Part shown: in pieces, positions 5,670-14,412 of the stretch
Layout of the letters: each line of letters starts with the position of its first letter
How positions within the stretch are numbered: the first letter of the stretch is position 1
NCBI GenBank assembly: GCA_964405685.1
Contig: CAYOOP010000012.1
Coordinates: forward strand, 1 to 27,464
Length of the DNA: 27,464 nt
Source of the DNA: CAYOOP01 sp964405685
Lineage (GTDB): Bacteria > Pseudomonadota > Alphaproteobacteria > Rickettsiales > SXRF01
Direction: 5' to 3'
Notes under the pieces: model-generated
The model's input: only the letters and a program-made list of their open reading frames with translations
What the model was told of the DNA's origin: nothing
The model's database searches: none
Program-made: the position numbers and the translations under genes

Positions 5670-7917
5670 TTTTGGTCACTTCCTCGATATAGGCTTGCGG
5701 TACTTTTATTAGCGAAAGCACACTATTGATAACATTGTCCACAAAGCCTTCTTTGGGTTCTGGAATATCGGAAGCTAAGCCTGAATGTTTCTGGAACAAG
5801 CCGCCTAGCGTGCTGGCATAGGGGTTCATCAATCCTTTTTCGGCCAATTGAATGAAGCGATAGTTGTTATTGATAAGCATGACACGTTTTGCATCACCCA
5901 CACGTTTTACCAGGCGGCTGATATTATCATCCTGATACAATGGTATTTCGTTTTTACACGCATCGGTGATGGCTTGATCAAGGTTTTTTGATAATCTTGT
6001 ATTCGCCTCATTACATAACCGTAAAAAGCCATTTTTGCTTATCTCAGCATTCTTAATAAGGTCGTTCTCAGCCGTGAACGCATCGGCCAGTAAATATTGC
6101 TTATCTGGTTCTCCATCATTACAGAACATCAATATACGATCAACGCGTGCATCACCAAAGGCTTGCATTAAGCTGTGCATGACACCGATATGCTTACTGG
6201 TCACCACCGGCCAAGGCAGTGCTCGACCGTTGTTTTCCTGACGCTCTATCACGCGTTCTTGCGCCGTACCATAGACCAACGGGCGTTGGTCTTCAGGGAC
6301 ATGCAGCATGACATCATACCCCGCAAGCAACACTTCATATCCTGCTTTTTTCGCATTATTTAGAATGTCGTCGTAGCGCTTAAAGGGAATTGCCGTGCTG
6401 TCGTAATACAGGTTCAATCCCTGTTCCATTGCGCCAATACGCACCCAATCACGTAAATTGCTGGCAAAGGATTCAACCAGTGCATAGTCGTCCGCGTGGT
6501 GTTTGGCGGCTTTGATCACGTTATAAATCTGGCTATATTCTCTAAAATCATCTAGGCTTGCCGTAACGTAGTTTTTACCTACTGCTGACTCAGTGATTTT
6601 TTTGGCACTGCTTTTTCCTGAACCTGCACCTCCCATAGACAACACCAATAGGGGCTTTTGATCGTGGTGTTTACCGCTGGTTTCTATGGTTTTGGCCTCA
6701 TCCATTTGTTGGACAATGCGTTTGATGTGTGCGGTTGCTACCTTACAAATTTCTTGCAAGTGACCATTTTCGCCGCCATTGGCACGTTCGATGAGTACAC
6801 GCGCATAGTCATCGTTAGCAAACCTTGTCCATCCGGCTTTTTTGGCTTCCTGCACTTTTTGCTGTTTTGTTTTAGCGGTATCTGTGGCTAATTCTTTTTC
6901 GGTTGGTTCTCTTTCAACTTGCTCTGCGATGCTTTCGATTTGTGCTTTCCAAAAATCTTGAAATTCTTGGTGGTTGGCAGGGCGCAAACCGGTGATAATA
7001 TCGGCATCTAAGCACAGCAGCGGCGCTCTGCCATTTTTTACTTCAAATCCATCTATAAACCCGTTTTCAACGTGTTTGTTAGTAAAGGAATCAAGGTATT
7101 TTCTTGTTTCCTGTGGCTCAAGTGAATCCAGCAACTGACCCTCTTTTACCAGTGTGGTTTCAATTTTATTTTTGATCGCATCATCAAGCAGTACTAACCC
7201 GCCGTTCACCGTCACCAAATATTGCTGTCCGTCTTTTTCATGCTGCAAAAAGGGAATGCCGGCGATGAGCACGCGGTGGTCTTCCCACTTTTTGAAGCCA
7301 TCTTTTTCATCATTATTCAGTAAGGGAGTGCGTGTTTGGTCTAAGGCACGCTCGAATATCGCCGTTGTATCCACGTCGGCGGCACTTTTTTTAAATAGGG
7401 AGTTCAATAATGCCGCGTCTTCCGCTGTAATCCTCCGGAAATCAACACCTGTACCGTGCACTTCATGGAACCCAGGCGTATTGCTCAAACACACCATAAG
7501 CGTATCAACGACCCGGCGGGTTTCATCACCAAAGATTTTCTCTTCCGCAAGCGCTTGGTAGAGTTTTGCAAACGACTTAGCGGGTTTTTTCGAGCTTACA
7601 AAACCATTGGTATAGACGTTATTGACAAACTCGCTGATCGCTTCACGGACGCGCTCACGCTTAGGAGCATATTCCCGGCTGGTGGCAAGCTTACCGTCTG
7701 GGTCGGATTGCGAAGTATCCTGATACAAAAAGCGTTGGATTTTATAAAGCGTAGCCTCAATGTGCGCTGCCATTTTTACGGCGTGCGGTTCCGTGCTATT
7801 TTGCGCCTCTTGCGTATATTTAGCAACGAACTCTATCGCCCGGTTAAGCGCCAGCGTATCGGTCAGCTTCGCCCATGTTTCTTCCGACTTTAACGGAGTA
7901 GCTGTGCCGTTATCCAT
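5632..7917 (-). CDS. Large zeta-toxin-like P-loop kinase
   Basis: A 761-residue protein from the ATG at 7917 (an upstream ATG at 7950 gives 772). A P-loop GGAGSGKSS sits near residue 432, followed by TASLDDFREYSQIYN, LNLYYDSTAIPFKRYDDILNNAKKAGY and RVIERQENNGRALPWPVV. This order matches zeta/PezT kinases (Walker A, Asp of the substrate site, helper Arg residues), which phosphorylate UDP-N-acetylglucosamine. About 430 residues precede and 120 follow the kinase; I recognise no domain there. The 7917 start has AGGA 7 nt upstream, while 7950 has none and directly follows a possible -10 TATACT. No epsilon-like antitoxin gene is adjacent. It could be a toxin, a phage-defence factor or a secreted effector; substrate is not known. 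Confidence 0.75.
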   Translation of the reverse strand: MDNGTATPLKSEETWAKLTDTLALNRAIEFVAKYTQEAQNSTEPHAVKMAAHIEATLYKIQRFLYQDTSQSDPDGKLATSREYAPKRERVREAISEFVNNVYTNGFVSSKKPAKSFAKLYQALAEEKIFGDETRRVVDTLMVCLSNTPGFHEVHGTGVDFRRITAEDAALLNSLFKKSAADVDTTAIFERALDQTRTPLLNNDEKDGFKKWEDHRVLIAGIPFLQHEKDGQQYLVTVNGGLVLLDDAIKNKIETTLVKEGQLLDSLEPQETRKYLDSFTNKHVENGFIDGFEVKNGRAPLLCLDADIITGLRPANHQEFQDFWKAQIESIAEQVEREPTEKELATDTAKTKQQKVQEAKKAGWTRFANDDYARVLIERANGGENGHLQEICKVATAHIKRIVQQMDEAKTIETSGKHHDQKPLLVLSMGGAGSGKSSAKKITESAVGKNYVTASLDDFREYSQIYNVIKAAKHHADDYALVESFASNLRDWVRIGAMEQGLNLYYDSTAIPFKRYDDILNNAKKAGYEVLLAGYDVMLHVPEDQRPLVYGTAQERVIERQENNGRALPWPVVTSKHIGVMHSLMQAFGDARVDRILMFCNDGEPDKQYLLADAFTAENDLIKNAEISKNGFLRLCNEANTRLSKNLDQAITDACKNEIPLYQDDNISRLVKRVGDAKRVMLINNNYRFIQLAEKGLMNPYASTLGGLFQKHSGLASDIPEPKEGFVDNVINSVLSLIKVPQAYIEEVTKIIHPLGSKQQAL

Positions 7918-7981
7918 GATCCCGTCCTGTTTTATTTTCTTATCTTCCATTAAGTATAGCCGCCGCAGGCGGGGAGATAAA

Positions 7982-8010
7982 ATGACAGTTTTATGACAAC
8001 TGTCATAAAA
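7982..8010. promoter_or_regulatory. Nested inverted repeats in divergent intergenic region, operator candidate
   Basis: Two overlapping palindromes: TTTTATGACA-AC-TGTCATAAAA (7989-8010) and ATGACAGTT-N7-AACTGTCAT (7982-7990 / 7998-8006). TGACA/TGTCA occurs three times. The site lies between the zeta-like gene and the dehydrogenase-like gene, about 65 bp from one start and 80 bp from the other, where a regulator could act on both. No regulator gene is adjacent. Confidence 0.5.
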
Positions 8011-8089
8011 GCTTCATGTAAAAACGGTTGGCCAATTGATAAATTTTGTTAAAGTAGATGGATGGGGTATTTATTTATGAAAGGCCAAT

Positions 8090-9325
8090 ATGCTGAACAG
8101 TGAGAAGAAAAAGAAAGTCTTAGTTATCGGAACGAGCGGAGCTGTAGGTATGGCTACCCGCGATGCGCTAACCGACCACTTAGGCATCGATGTGATCGCG
8201 TACGACCGGCCCATTACTGGAAGCCCTGAAGCTATTCAACAAAAGTTGCACGATCGTGCCGCCAAGGTCAATACATACAACCGTTTGGTGGAAGCTAATG
8301 GTAAGCTGCTTGATGGAGAACAGGCACGCTGGTTGCTGAAGGGGAAAAAAGAGCTACCCGTGGAGCAACGTGGCCACGTCAGTGTTATTGATAGCAATAC
8401 ACATGATTATACCGCCGCTTTAGAAGAAGGCGTTGACGCCATTGTGATCGCAGCGGGGAAGCCGAGAACCAAAGATATGAAGCGGGAAGAAGTAGCCCCC
8501 GCAAATACACCTGATTTTGCCCATTACGGCAGGGTATTTGCGGATTTTGCAGCAAAGAAAATAACCGAAGACCCAGAGTTTCATCTACCCGTTATCATCA
8601 ACGCGGGTAATCCTGTGGATACCATGACAGAAGTCTTAGGGAGAGAATTGCATGCGGGACTGGCCGAACACGCAAAGCAGGCCAAAGATGCTGGTAATCA
8701 GGGATTGGCGCGCTTGCTGGCGGCAGAGGCACGCTCGTTGAACAAGAAAATCTTGGGGCAAGGTGGGGTTTTAGACGGTGCCCGCGCGGCTACTGCAATC
8801 CATGATGTGACGGGCATTCCTTTGGATAATATTCTAAGTGTGCCCGTGCTTGGAACCCATAATGAAAACATGCAAGTTGATTTTGCCAACGTTAAGATAT
8901 GTCACGATGGCCGTGAGATTGGGTTAGAACAATACCCTGACACTATTCCATCGGGCGCATTTAACGACATCACAGAACGCACTCGCAAAGGTGGAGTGCG
9001 TATTGCCCAAGATTACCTATCGCAATTGGACGTGGATCAAACCGCCGTACTCGCAACAGGTATCGCCAATATGCGAATGGTGGATGCTATCGTGAACAAT
9101 AAAAAGGCGGACATGCCTGTGATTGTCTATCACGTACCTGGCGATGGAGGCCGATTTGGTGAGAAAAATGGCGAAGGATTTGTCATGGGCGCCATGGCAA
9201 CCTTGGACAAAGATGGTGCAGAATATCAAGCGCCTCACGCAAGGATAGCGCCATTACTGGATGCGTCGGAGAGCAATGCACGCAGTGAGTATATGCGTGT
9301 GAAGTCGTATATTCCTCAACGGTAG
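8090..9325 (+). CDS. Lactate/malate dehydrogenase superfamily protein, divergent
   Basis: A 411-residue NAD(P)-dependent oxidoreductase-like protein. The Rossmann motif is GTSGAVG (14-20), and an Asp (AYDRP) follows the second strand, favouring NAD. Malate-dehydrogenase-like substrate residues are present: AAGKPRTKDMKREE carries two Arg as in the usual RKPGMxR, then NAGNPVDTMTEV, GVLDGARAATAI (Asp-Arg) and GTHNENM, whose His matches the catalytic His of GGHGD. It is about 90 residues longer than typical MDH, with an extra helical stretch near residues 45-90, so its substrate may differ. Start: AAGG 6 nt upstream. It is divergent from the zeta-like gene and 40 bp ahead of parC. Confidence 0.8.
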   Translation: MLNSEKKKKVLVIGTSGAVGMATRDALTDHLGIDVIAYDRPITGSPEAIQQKLHDRAAKVNTYNRLVEANGKLLDGEQARWLLKGKKELPVEQRGHVSVIDSNTHDYTAALEEGVDAIVIAAGKPRTKDMKREEVAPANTPDFAHYGRVFADFAAKKITEDPEFHLPVIINAGNPVDTMTEVLGRELHAGLAEHAKQAKDAGNQGLARLLAAEARSLNKKILGQGGVLDGARAATAIHDVTGIPLDNILSVPVLGTHNENMQVDFANVKICHDGREIGLEQYPDTIPSGAFNDITERTRKGGVRIAQDYLSQLDVDQTAVLATGIANMRMVDAIVNNKKADMPVIVYHVPGDGGRFGEKNGEGFVMGAMATLDKDGAEYQAPHARIAPLLDASESNARSEYMRVKSYIPQR

Positions 9326-9365
9326 CGCTTGCATTTTGGTGGTTATGACCCTATAAACCCCGGCC

Positions 9366-11588
9366 ATGGCTAAAAAACCGACCGCAGCCTCGGCGCAAGT
9401 GATTGACGTTTCGTTCAAGCAGACGCTGGAAACGAAATACCTCGCCTATGCGCTTTCGACGATTACGGCACGTTCGCTGCCGGATGTGCGCGATGGCTTG
9501 AAACCCGTCCACCGCCGGTTACTCTATGCGATGTTGCAACTGAAGCTGGACCCGAAATCAGGGTATAAGAAATGCGCGCGCGTGGTGGGTGATGTCATTG
9601 GTAAATACCACCCGCATGGCGATAGCTCTGTGTATGACGCGATGGTGCGCTTAGCGCAGACCTTTGCCGTGCGTTACCCGCTGGTTGAAGGTCAGGGCAA
9701 TTTTGGTTCGATTGATGGCGATAACGCCGCAGCGATGCGTTATACGGAAGCGCGGCTGACCGAAGCGGCGATGGCGTTGCTGGATGGCCTGGATGAAAAC
9801 ACCGTCGATTTCCGCCCGACCTATGATGGGGAAGACGCCGAGCCGATTGTGATGCCGGCGGCATTCCCGAATTTATTGGCGAACGGTTCTGAAGGCATTG
9901 CGGTAGGCATGGCGACGTCGATTCCGCCGCACAATGTGGGTGAAATCTGCGATGCGCTGAGCTATTTGATCGCACATCCGGAATGCACGGTCGACAAACT
10001 CATCAAACGCATGCCGGGGCCGGATTTTCCAACTGGCGGGGTAATTGTAGAATCGGCAGCGAATATTGCAACGGCCTACACCACCGGGCGCGGGGCGATT
10101 CGCGTGCGCGCGAAGTGGGAAAAAGAGCAGTTGAGCCATGGGCTGTATCAGATTGTCATTACTGAGATTCCTTATCAGGTGCAGAAGAACAAGTTGATTG
10201 AGCGCATTGCCGAGTTGTTCAAAAACAAAAAACTGCCGCTGATGGGCAATATCCGCGATGAATCGGCGGAAGATATTCGCATCATCATCGAGCCGAAATC
10301 GCGCGCGGTGGAAGCGGAAATGCTGATGGAATCGCTATTCCGAGCGACGGATTTGGAGAATCGATTCAATTTGAATTTGAACGTGTTGACGCGTGAGGGC
10401 ATTCCGCAGGTGATGGATTTGCGCGGACTGCTGAAAGCATTCTTAGAGCACCGCCATGAAGTGCTGGTGCGGCGTTCACAGTATCGGTTAGATAAAATTG
10501 CGGCGCGGTTGAACCTGCTTGAAGGCTTCCTGATTTGCTATTTAAACCTTGATGAAGTGATTCGTATCATTCGTGAAGAAGACGAACCGAAGCAAGAGTT
10601 GATGCGCAAATTTAAGCTCAACGATGAGCAGGTGGAAGCAATTCTAAATATGCGCCTGCGCAGCCTTCGCAAGCTTGAAGAAATGCAGATTAAAGGCGAG
10701 CATAAAGATCTCTCCGCCGAGCAAAAACTGCTGAAAGGCCTACTGAAAGACGAAGCAGCACGGTGGGAGCGGATTGGCGAAGAAGTGAAAGATATCAAAA
10801 AACGCTTTGGTTCGGGCGCGCTAGGCAAACGCCGCACCGAATTTGCGGAAGCGCCAGCGATGGCCGAAATCTCGATTGAAGCGTTTGTGGAACGTGAGCC
10901 GATTACGGTGCTGTGCTCCAAAATGGGCTGGGTGCGCGCGCTGAAGGGGCATTCGGTAGATGGCGCGGATGTGAAATATAAAGAGGGGGATGAAGCGGCG
11001 CTGGAGCTTAAAACCTATACGACCGATAAAATTTTGATTTTCGCCACCAATGGCCGGTTTTATACGCTAATGGGCGATAAAATTCCGCGCGGGAAGAAAG
11101 ACGGCGAGCCGATTCGTTTATTGATTGATTTGGATACGAACGATGATCTCGTGGCGATGCTGACGCCGGAACCGCAGATGAAACTGTTGCTCGCAACCAA
11201 TGTGGGCAAAGGCTTTGTGGTGGATGCGGAGGATGTAATTGCATCGACCCGCGGCGGCAAACAAATTCTAAACCCGACCGAAGGCGCGCGCGCCACCCGC
11301 TGCGTGCATGTGGACGGCGACCATGTCGCAGTCATCGGCGACAACCGCAAACTGCTTGTGTTCCCGCTCACGCAAATTCCGGCGATGAAAAAAGGCCAGG
11401 GCGTCAGCTTACAAAAATACAAAGACGGCGGGCTTTCTGACGTCAAAACCTTCGCCCTCAAAGACGGTCTTTCCTATTCCTACGGCACGGGAACACGCGT
11501 TGAAACCGACATCCGCCCGTGGCTTGGCAACCGCGCCGACGCCGGCAAACTCCCGCCGACGGGGTTTCCTCGGACGAATCGGTTTTAA
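9366..11588 (+). CDS. parC: DNA topoisomerase IV subunit A (ParC)
   Basis: ParC is the DNA-cleaving subunit that with ParE decatenates chromosomes. The 740-residue product has the winged-helix region with PDVRDGLKPVHRR, the quinolone region HPHGDSSVYDAM (Ser87, Asp91, the usual sensitive-type residues), and the catalytic Tyr126 in AAMRYTEARL. The coiled-coil tower and a C-terminal beta-pinwheel (VLCSKMGWVRALKG, LLLATNVGKGFVV) follow. Short pinwheel length and the segment GAIRVRAKWEKE favour ParC over GyrA. The TAA stop lies inside the left arm of the palindromic repeat at 11583-11680. No good Shine-Dalgarno is visible before the ATG. Confidence 0.93.
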   Translation: MAKKPTAASAQVIDVSFKQTLETKYLAYALSTITARSLPDVRDGLKPVHRRLLYAMLQLKLDPKSGYKKCARVVGDVIGKYHPHGDSSVYDAMVRLAQTFAVRYPLVEGQGNFGSIDGDNAAAMRYTEARLTEAAMALLDGLDENTVDFRPTYDGEDAEPIVMPAAFPNLLANGSEGIAVGMATSIPPHNVGEICDALSYLIAHPECTVDKLIKRMPGPDFPTGGVIVESAANIATAYTTGRGAIRVRAKWEKEQLSHGLYQIVITEIPYQVQKNKLIERIAELFKNKKLPLMGNIRDESAEDIRIIIEPKSRAVEAEMLMESLFRATDLENRFNLNLNVLTREGIPQVMDLRGLLKAFLEHRHEVLVRRSQYRLDKIAARLNLLEGFLICYLNLDEVIRIIREEDEPKQELMRKFKLNDEQVEAILNMRLRSLRKLEEMQIKGEHKDLSAEQKLLKGLLKDEAARWERIGEEVKDIKKRFGSGALGKRRTEFAEAPAMAEISIEAFVEREPITVLCSKMGWVRALKGHSVDGADVKYKEGDEAALELKTYTTDKILIFATNGRFYTLMGDKIPRGKKDGEPIRLLIDLDTNDDLVAMLTPEPQMKLLLATNVGKGFVVDAEDVIASTRGGKQILNPTEGARATRCVHVDGDHVAVIGDNRKLLVFPLTQIPAMKKGQGVSLQKYKDGGLSDVKTFALKDGLSYSYGTGTRVETDIRPWLGNRADAGKLPPTGFPRTNRF

Positions 11589-11680
11589 GTCGTCATTGCG
11601 AGCGTAGCGAAGCAATCCATCTTTTCTAGCCGCAGTATGGATTGCTTCGTCGCTTCGCTCCTCGCAATGACGACTTAAAA
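11583..11680. repeat. Palindromic element (CGTCATTGCGAG family) between parC and synthase-like gene
   Basis: The outer 20 bp are perfectly inverted (TTTTAAGTCGTCATTGCGAG and its complement), followed by further matched blocks (CGAAGC, AGCAATCCAT / ATGGATTGCT). The whole 98 bp can fold into one long hairpin. Each outer arm contains TTTTAA, and these provide the stop codons of both convergent genes: parC (TAA 11586-11588) and the synthase-family gene (TAA 11677-11675). It may also work as a bidirectional terminator. Confidence 0.9.
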
Positions 11681-12352
11681 TAACAACTTCAACGTCAGCA
11701 ATAGTGACAAGCGCGACTGCATAATATCGTCCGGGTGTTTGGCCCAGTGTTTGGCGATGGTGGCTTGTTTGCGGAAGAAAATAGCTGCACCGTCATACCG
11801 GTGCAGGCCGGTATCCAGTAAGCCGTGTCTACGGCGCAAGAAGCTCTCTTTTTGCTTCGCTTGCCGCGAAGCGCTGGATCCCGTCTTTCGACGGGATGAC
11901 GACCCAGCGAGGGCATAATCTGTACCCACCTCATACGCATATTGCTTCACGGCTTCATCGGTGATGCCCATCGCTTCTGCACATAATAGATTGAGCGTGC
12001 CGCCGGTTGCTTTGGCGTAAGTCTCTACATCGGTAATCAGTTCGTCTAGCGCGGTTTGGCGGGCGTCCATAATGGTATCGAAATATTCGCGGGGGGTGGT
12101 TGGGATGAGGGGGGCCAGTGCCTCCGCCACCGGGTGTTTGCGTGGCGGCTTTCCCGCATAAATTTCATCCAGCGTCTCACGCCACCAGGTGAAGCGGATG
12201 TGGCCGATCATGGGTTCGGTGATGGCTTCGGGGATTTTGGCGAGTTCCAGGTTCCAGGCCAATATGGCGTGGAGCCTAGTGCGCAAGCCTTCGGGGAGGA
12301 AGAGGGAGCAGATGTAGCGTGGGCGGTCGTAGCGTTTTAGGTCTTGTTCCAT
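11675..12352 (-). pseudogene. Squalene/phytoene synthase-family protein, shortened and interrupted by a repeat
   Basis: The first 150 residues resemble the alphaproteobacterial squalene/phytoene synthase-like family (also NDUFAF6-like): RYDRPRYICSLFLP, LAWNLELAKIPEAITEPMIGHIRFTWWRETLDEI, then a helical region to YEVGTDYALAG. Residues about 151-188 are encoded by a 111-bp palindromic repeat. After it only about 37 residues remain (FRKQATIAKHW...), so the family's second half with its later Asp-rich and lipid-binding helices is missing; usual length is about 270-290. The reading frame is open to a stop in the next repeat. I infer a decayed or non-catalytic gene. The start ATG at 12352 faces the SOD gene 56 bp away. 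Confidence 0.65.
11791..11901. repeat. Palindromic element (CGTCATACCGG...CGGGATGACG) inside synthase-like gene
   Basis: The outer ends are CGTCAT and ATGACG. Inner inverted pairs include ACCGG-TGCAGG-CCGGT, ATCCAG / CTGGAT and ATCCCGTC-TTTC-GACGGGAT. The length is 111 bp, 37 codons, so the host frame stays open. It belongs to a different family from the CGTCATTGCGAG element but shares the GTCAT/ATGAC ends. Confidence 0.8.
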
Positions 12353-12408
12353 ATTGCTTTTTTAATTCACTCCGCCTAAAAGGGGTAGCACTAAATACAA
12401 GGGTACCC

Positions 12409-13116
12409 ATGCAGATCACACGACGCGAATTTTGCGGCCATCTGACCACTGCAGGCGCTCTAATCGCTGGCAGCGCGTTGTTGCCGAAACTCTCTTTTGC
12501 CACCCCAACTTCTGAGGCTCTCATGACCTTTACCCTGCCCCCCCTTCCCTTCGCGCCGGATGCGCTGGAACCCTACATCAGCGCCAATACGTTTTCGTTC
12601 CACCACGGCAAGCACCACCAGGCGTATGTGACCAATTTGAATAATCTGGTGAAAGACACACCCATGGCCACGCAGCCGTTGGAAGAAATTATCAAGGCTT
12701 CAGCGGGCGATAGCGCAAAGGCAGGTATTTTCAACAATTCCGCGCAGGTGTGGAACCACACGTTTTTCTGGCATTCGCTGAAACCAAACGGTGGCGGGGA
12801 GCCTAAGGGCGAATTGCTGACGCAGATTAAAGCTTCGTTTGGCGATGTAGCACAGTTTAAGGAGCAGTTTAAACAAGCAGCAGTGACCCAATTCGGCAGC
12901 GGTTGGGCGTGGCTCGTGCAAAACGGCAGCAAGCTTGAGATCATGAAAACCCCGAACGCGGAATTGCCGATGACCTCCGGCAAAAAGGCACTGCTAACGA
13001 TTGACGTATGGGAGCACGCCTATTACCTTGATTACCAGAACCGCCGCCCGGATTTCGTCACCACCTTCCTCGATCATCTGGTGAACTGGGAATTCGCGGA
13101 GAAGAATTTAGGATAA
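12409..13116 (+). CDS. sodB: Superoxide dismutase [Fe], probably Tat-exported
   Basis: This enzyme dismutates superoxide. From the ATG at 12409 the product is 235 residues. Residues 1-31 (TRREFCGHL, then a hydrophobic stretch to LSFA) look like a twin-arginine signal peptide. An internal ATG at 12523, in frame and preceded by GAGG, would give the ordinary cytosolic form starting MTFTLPPLPF. The metal ligands are visible: His in FSFHHGKHHQ, His in QVWNHTFFWH, Asp and His in IDVWEHAYYLDY. NNSAQVWNHTFFW with an active-site Gln in the first domain supports the Fe type. purB starts 3 bp downstream, so they may be co-transcribed. Confidence 0.93.
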   Translation: MQITRREFCGHLTTAGALIAGSALLPKLSFATPTSEALMTFTLPPLPFAPDALEPYISANTFSFHHGKHHQAYVTNLNNLVKDTPMATQPLEEIIKASAGDSAKAGIFNNSAQVWNHTFFWHSLKPNGGGEPKGELLTQIKASFGDVAQFKEQFKQAAVTQFGSGWAWLVQNGSKLEIMKTPNAELPMTSGKKALLTIDVWEHAYYLDYQNRRPDFVTTFLDHLVNWEFAEKNLG

Positions 13117-13119
13117 ATC

Positions 13120-14412
13120 ATGATCCCTCGTTACACACGCCCCGAAATGGCGGCTATTTGGTCTGATCAAACACGCTATCAGATCTGGTTTGAAATTGAA
13201 GCGCACGCAACGGATGCGCTCGCCGAGCTTGGTGTGGTGCCGAAGGAGTCTGCGAAGGCCATTTGGGCGAAGGGTAAGTTTGACCCTAAGCGTATTGATG
13301 AAATTGAGCGCACCACCAAGCACGATGTGATTGCGTTTTTGACCAACGTGGCTGAATACGTGGGCGATGATGCGCGGTTTTTACACCAGGGCATGACAAG
13401 CTCTGATGTGCTTGACACTTGTCTTGCCGTGCAATTGAAACGCGCGGCGGATATTTTACTGGCGGATTTGGATGGCTTGCTTGCAACCATTAAAAATCGG
13501 GCGATGGAGCATAAAAACACGGTGTGCGTGGGCCGTAGCCATGGCATTCATGCAGAGCCGGTGACATTTGGGCTCAAGCTTGCGACGTATTATGCGGAGT
13601 TTACTCGCGCACGCGAACGCCTGGTCGTGGCGCAGAAAGATATTGCCACTTGTGCGATTTCGGGAGCTGTGGGCACATTTGCCAATATTGATCCACGCGT
13701 GGAAGAATACGTTGCGAAGAAATTAGGGCTTACGGTGGAGCCGGTTTCTACGCAGGTGATTCCACGCGATCGCCACGCCATGTTTTTTGCAACACTCGGC
13801 GTCATTGCGAGCTCGATTGAACGCATGGCGGTCGAAATTCGCCATTTGCAGCGCACCGAAGTGCTCGAGGCGGAGGAATATTTCTCGCCGGGACAAAAAG
13901 GTAGCTCAGCAATGCCGCATAAGCGCAACCCTGTACTTACGGAGAACTTAACCGGCCTGTCGCGGTTGATGCGCAGCTATGTGGCACCGGCGCTTGAAAA
14001 TGTGGTGCTGTGGCATGAGCGAGACATTTCGCACTCGGCGGTAGAGCGGATGATTGCGCCGGATGCGACGGTGACGCTTGATTTCGCGATTGCGCGGCTT
14101 ACGGGCGTGGTTGAGAAATTGATGGTGTATTCTGATCGTATGGAAAAAAACATGAATGCGCTCGGTGGATTGATTCATTCGCAGCGCGTGCTGCTCGCGC
14201 TCACGCAAGCGGGGATGTCACGCGAGGATGCGTATGCAGCGGTGCAACGGAATGCGATGCGGGTGTGGAATGAGGGCAAGGATTTCTTGACTGAGCTTTC
14301 GGCCGATAAAGAAATCACGACGCATTTGCCGCAAAATCAGCTCAATGCTTTATTTAATCTCGACTATCACACCAAGCATGTTGAGACGATTTTTAACCGG
14401 GTGTTTAAATAG
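13120..14412 (+). CDS. purB: Adenylosuccinate lyase
   Basis: PurB splits SAICAR and adenylosuccinate, releasing fumarate, in purine synthesis. The 430-residue product has the fumarase/aspartase-superfamily regions in order: TSSDVLDTCLAVQL, the catalytic His in GRSHGIHAEPVTFG, and the signature GSSAMPHKRNPVLTENL. Length is normal. AGGA lies 7 nt before the ATG. SOD ends 3 bp upstream and the TAG stop overlaps the GTG start of the HIT gene by one base (TAGTG), so SOD, purB and HIT likely form an operon. Confidence 0.97.
   Translation: MIPRYTRPEMAAIWSDQTRYQIWFEIEAHATDALAELGVVPKESAKAIWAKGKFDPKRIDEIERTTKHDVIAFLTNVAEYVGDDARFLHQGMTSSDVLDTCLAVQLKRAADILLADLDGLLATIKNRAMEHKNTVCVGRSHGIHAEPVTFGLKLATYYAEFTRARERLVVAQKDIATCAISGAVGTFANIDPRVEEYVAKKLGLTVEPVSTQVIPRDRHAMFFATLGVIASSIERMAVEIRHLQRTEVLEAEEYFSPGQKGSSAMPHKRNPVLTENLTGLSRLMRSYVAPALENVVLWHERDISHSAVERMIAPDATVTLDFAIARLTGVVEKLMVYSDRMEKNMNALGGLIHSQRVLLALTQAGMSREDAYAAVQRNAMRVWNEGKDFLTELSADKEITTHLPQNQLNALFNLDYHTKHVETIFNRVFK

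Noticed and set aside
9600..9640. Quinolone-resistance change in ParC
   Set aside because: The region reads HPHGDSSVYDAM with Ser and acidic residue at the usual positions, the sensitive-type pattern.
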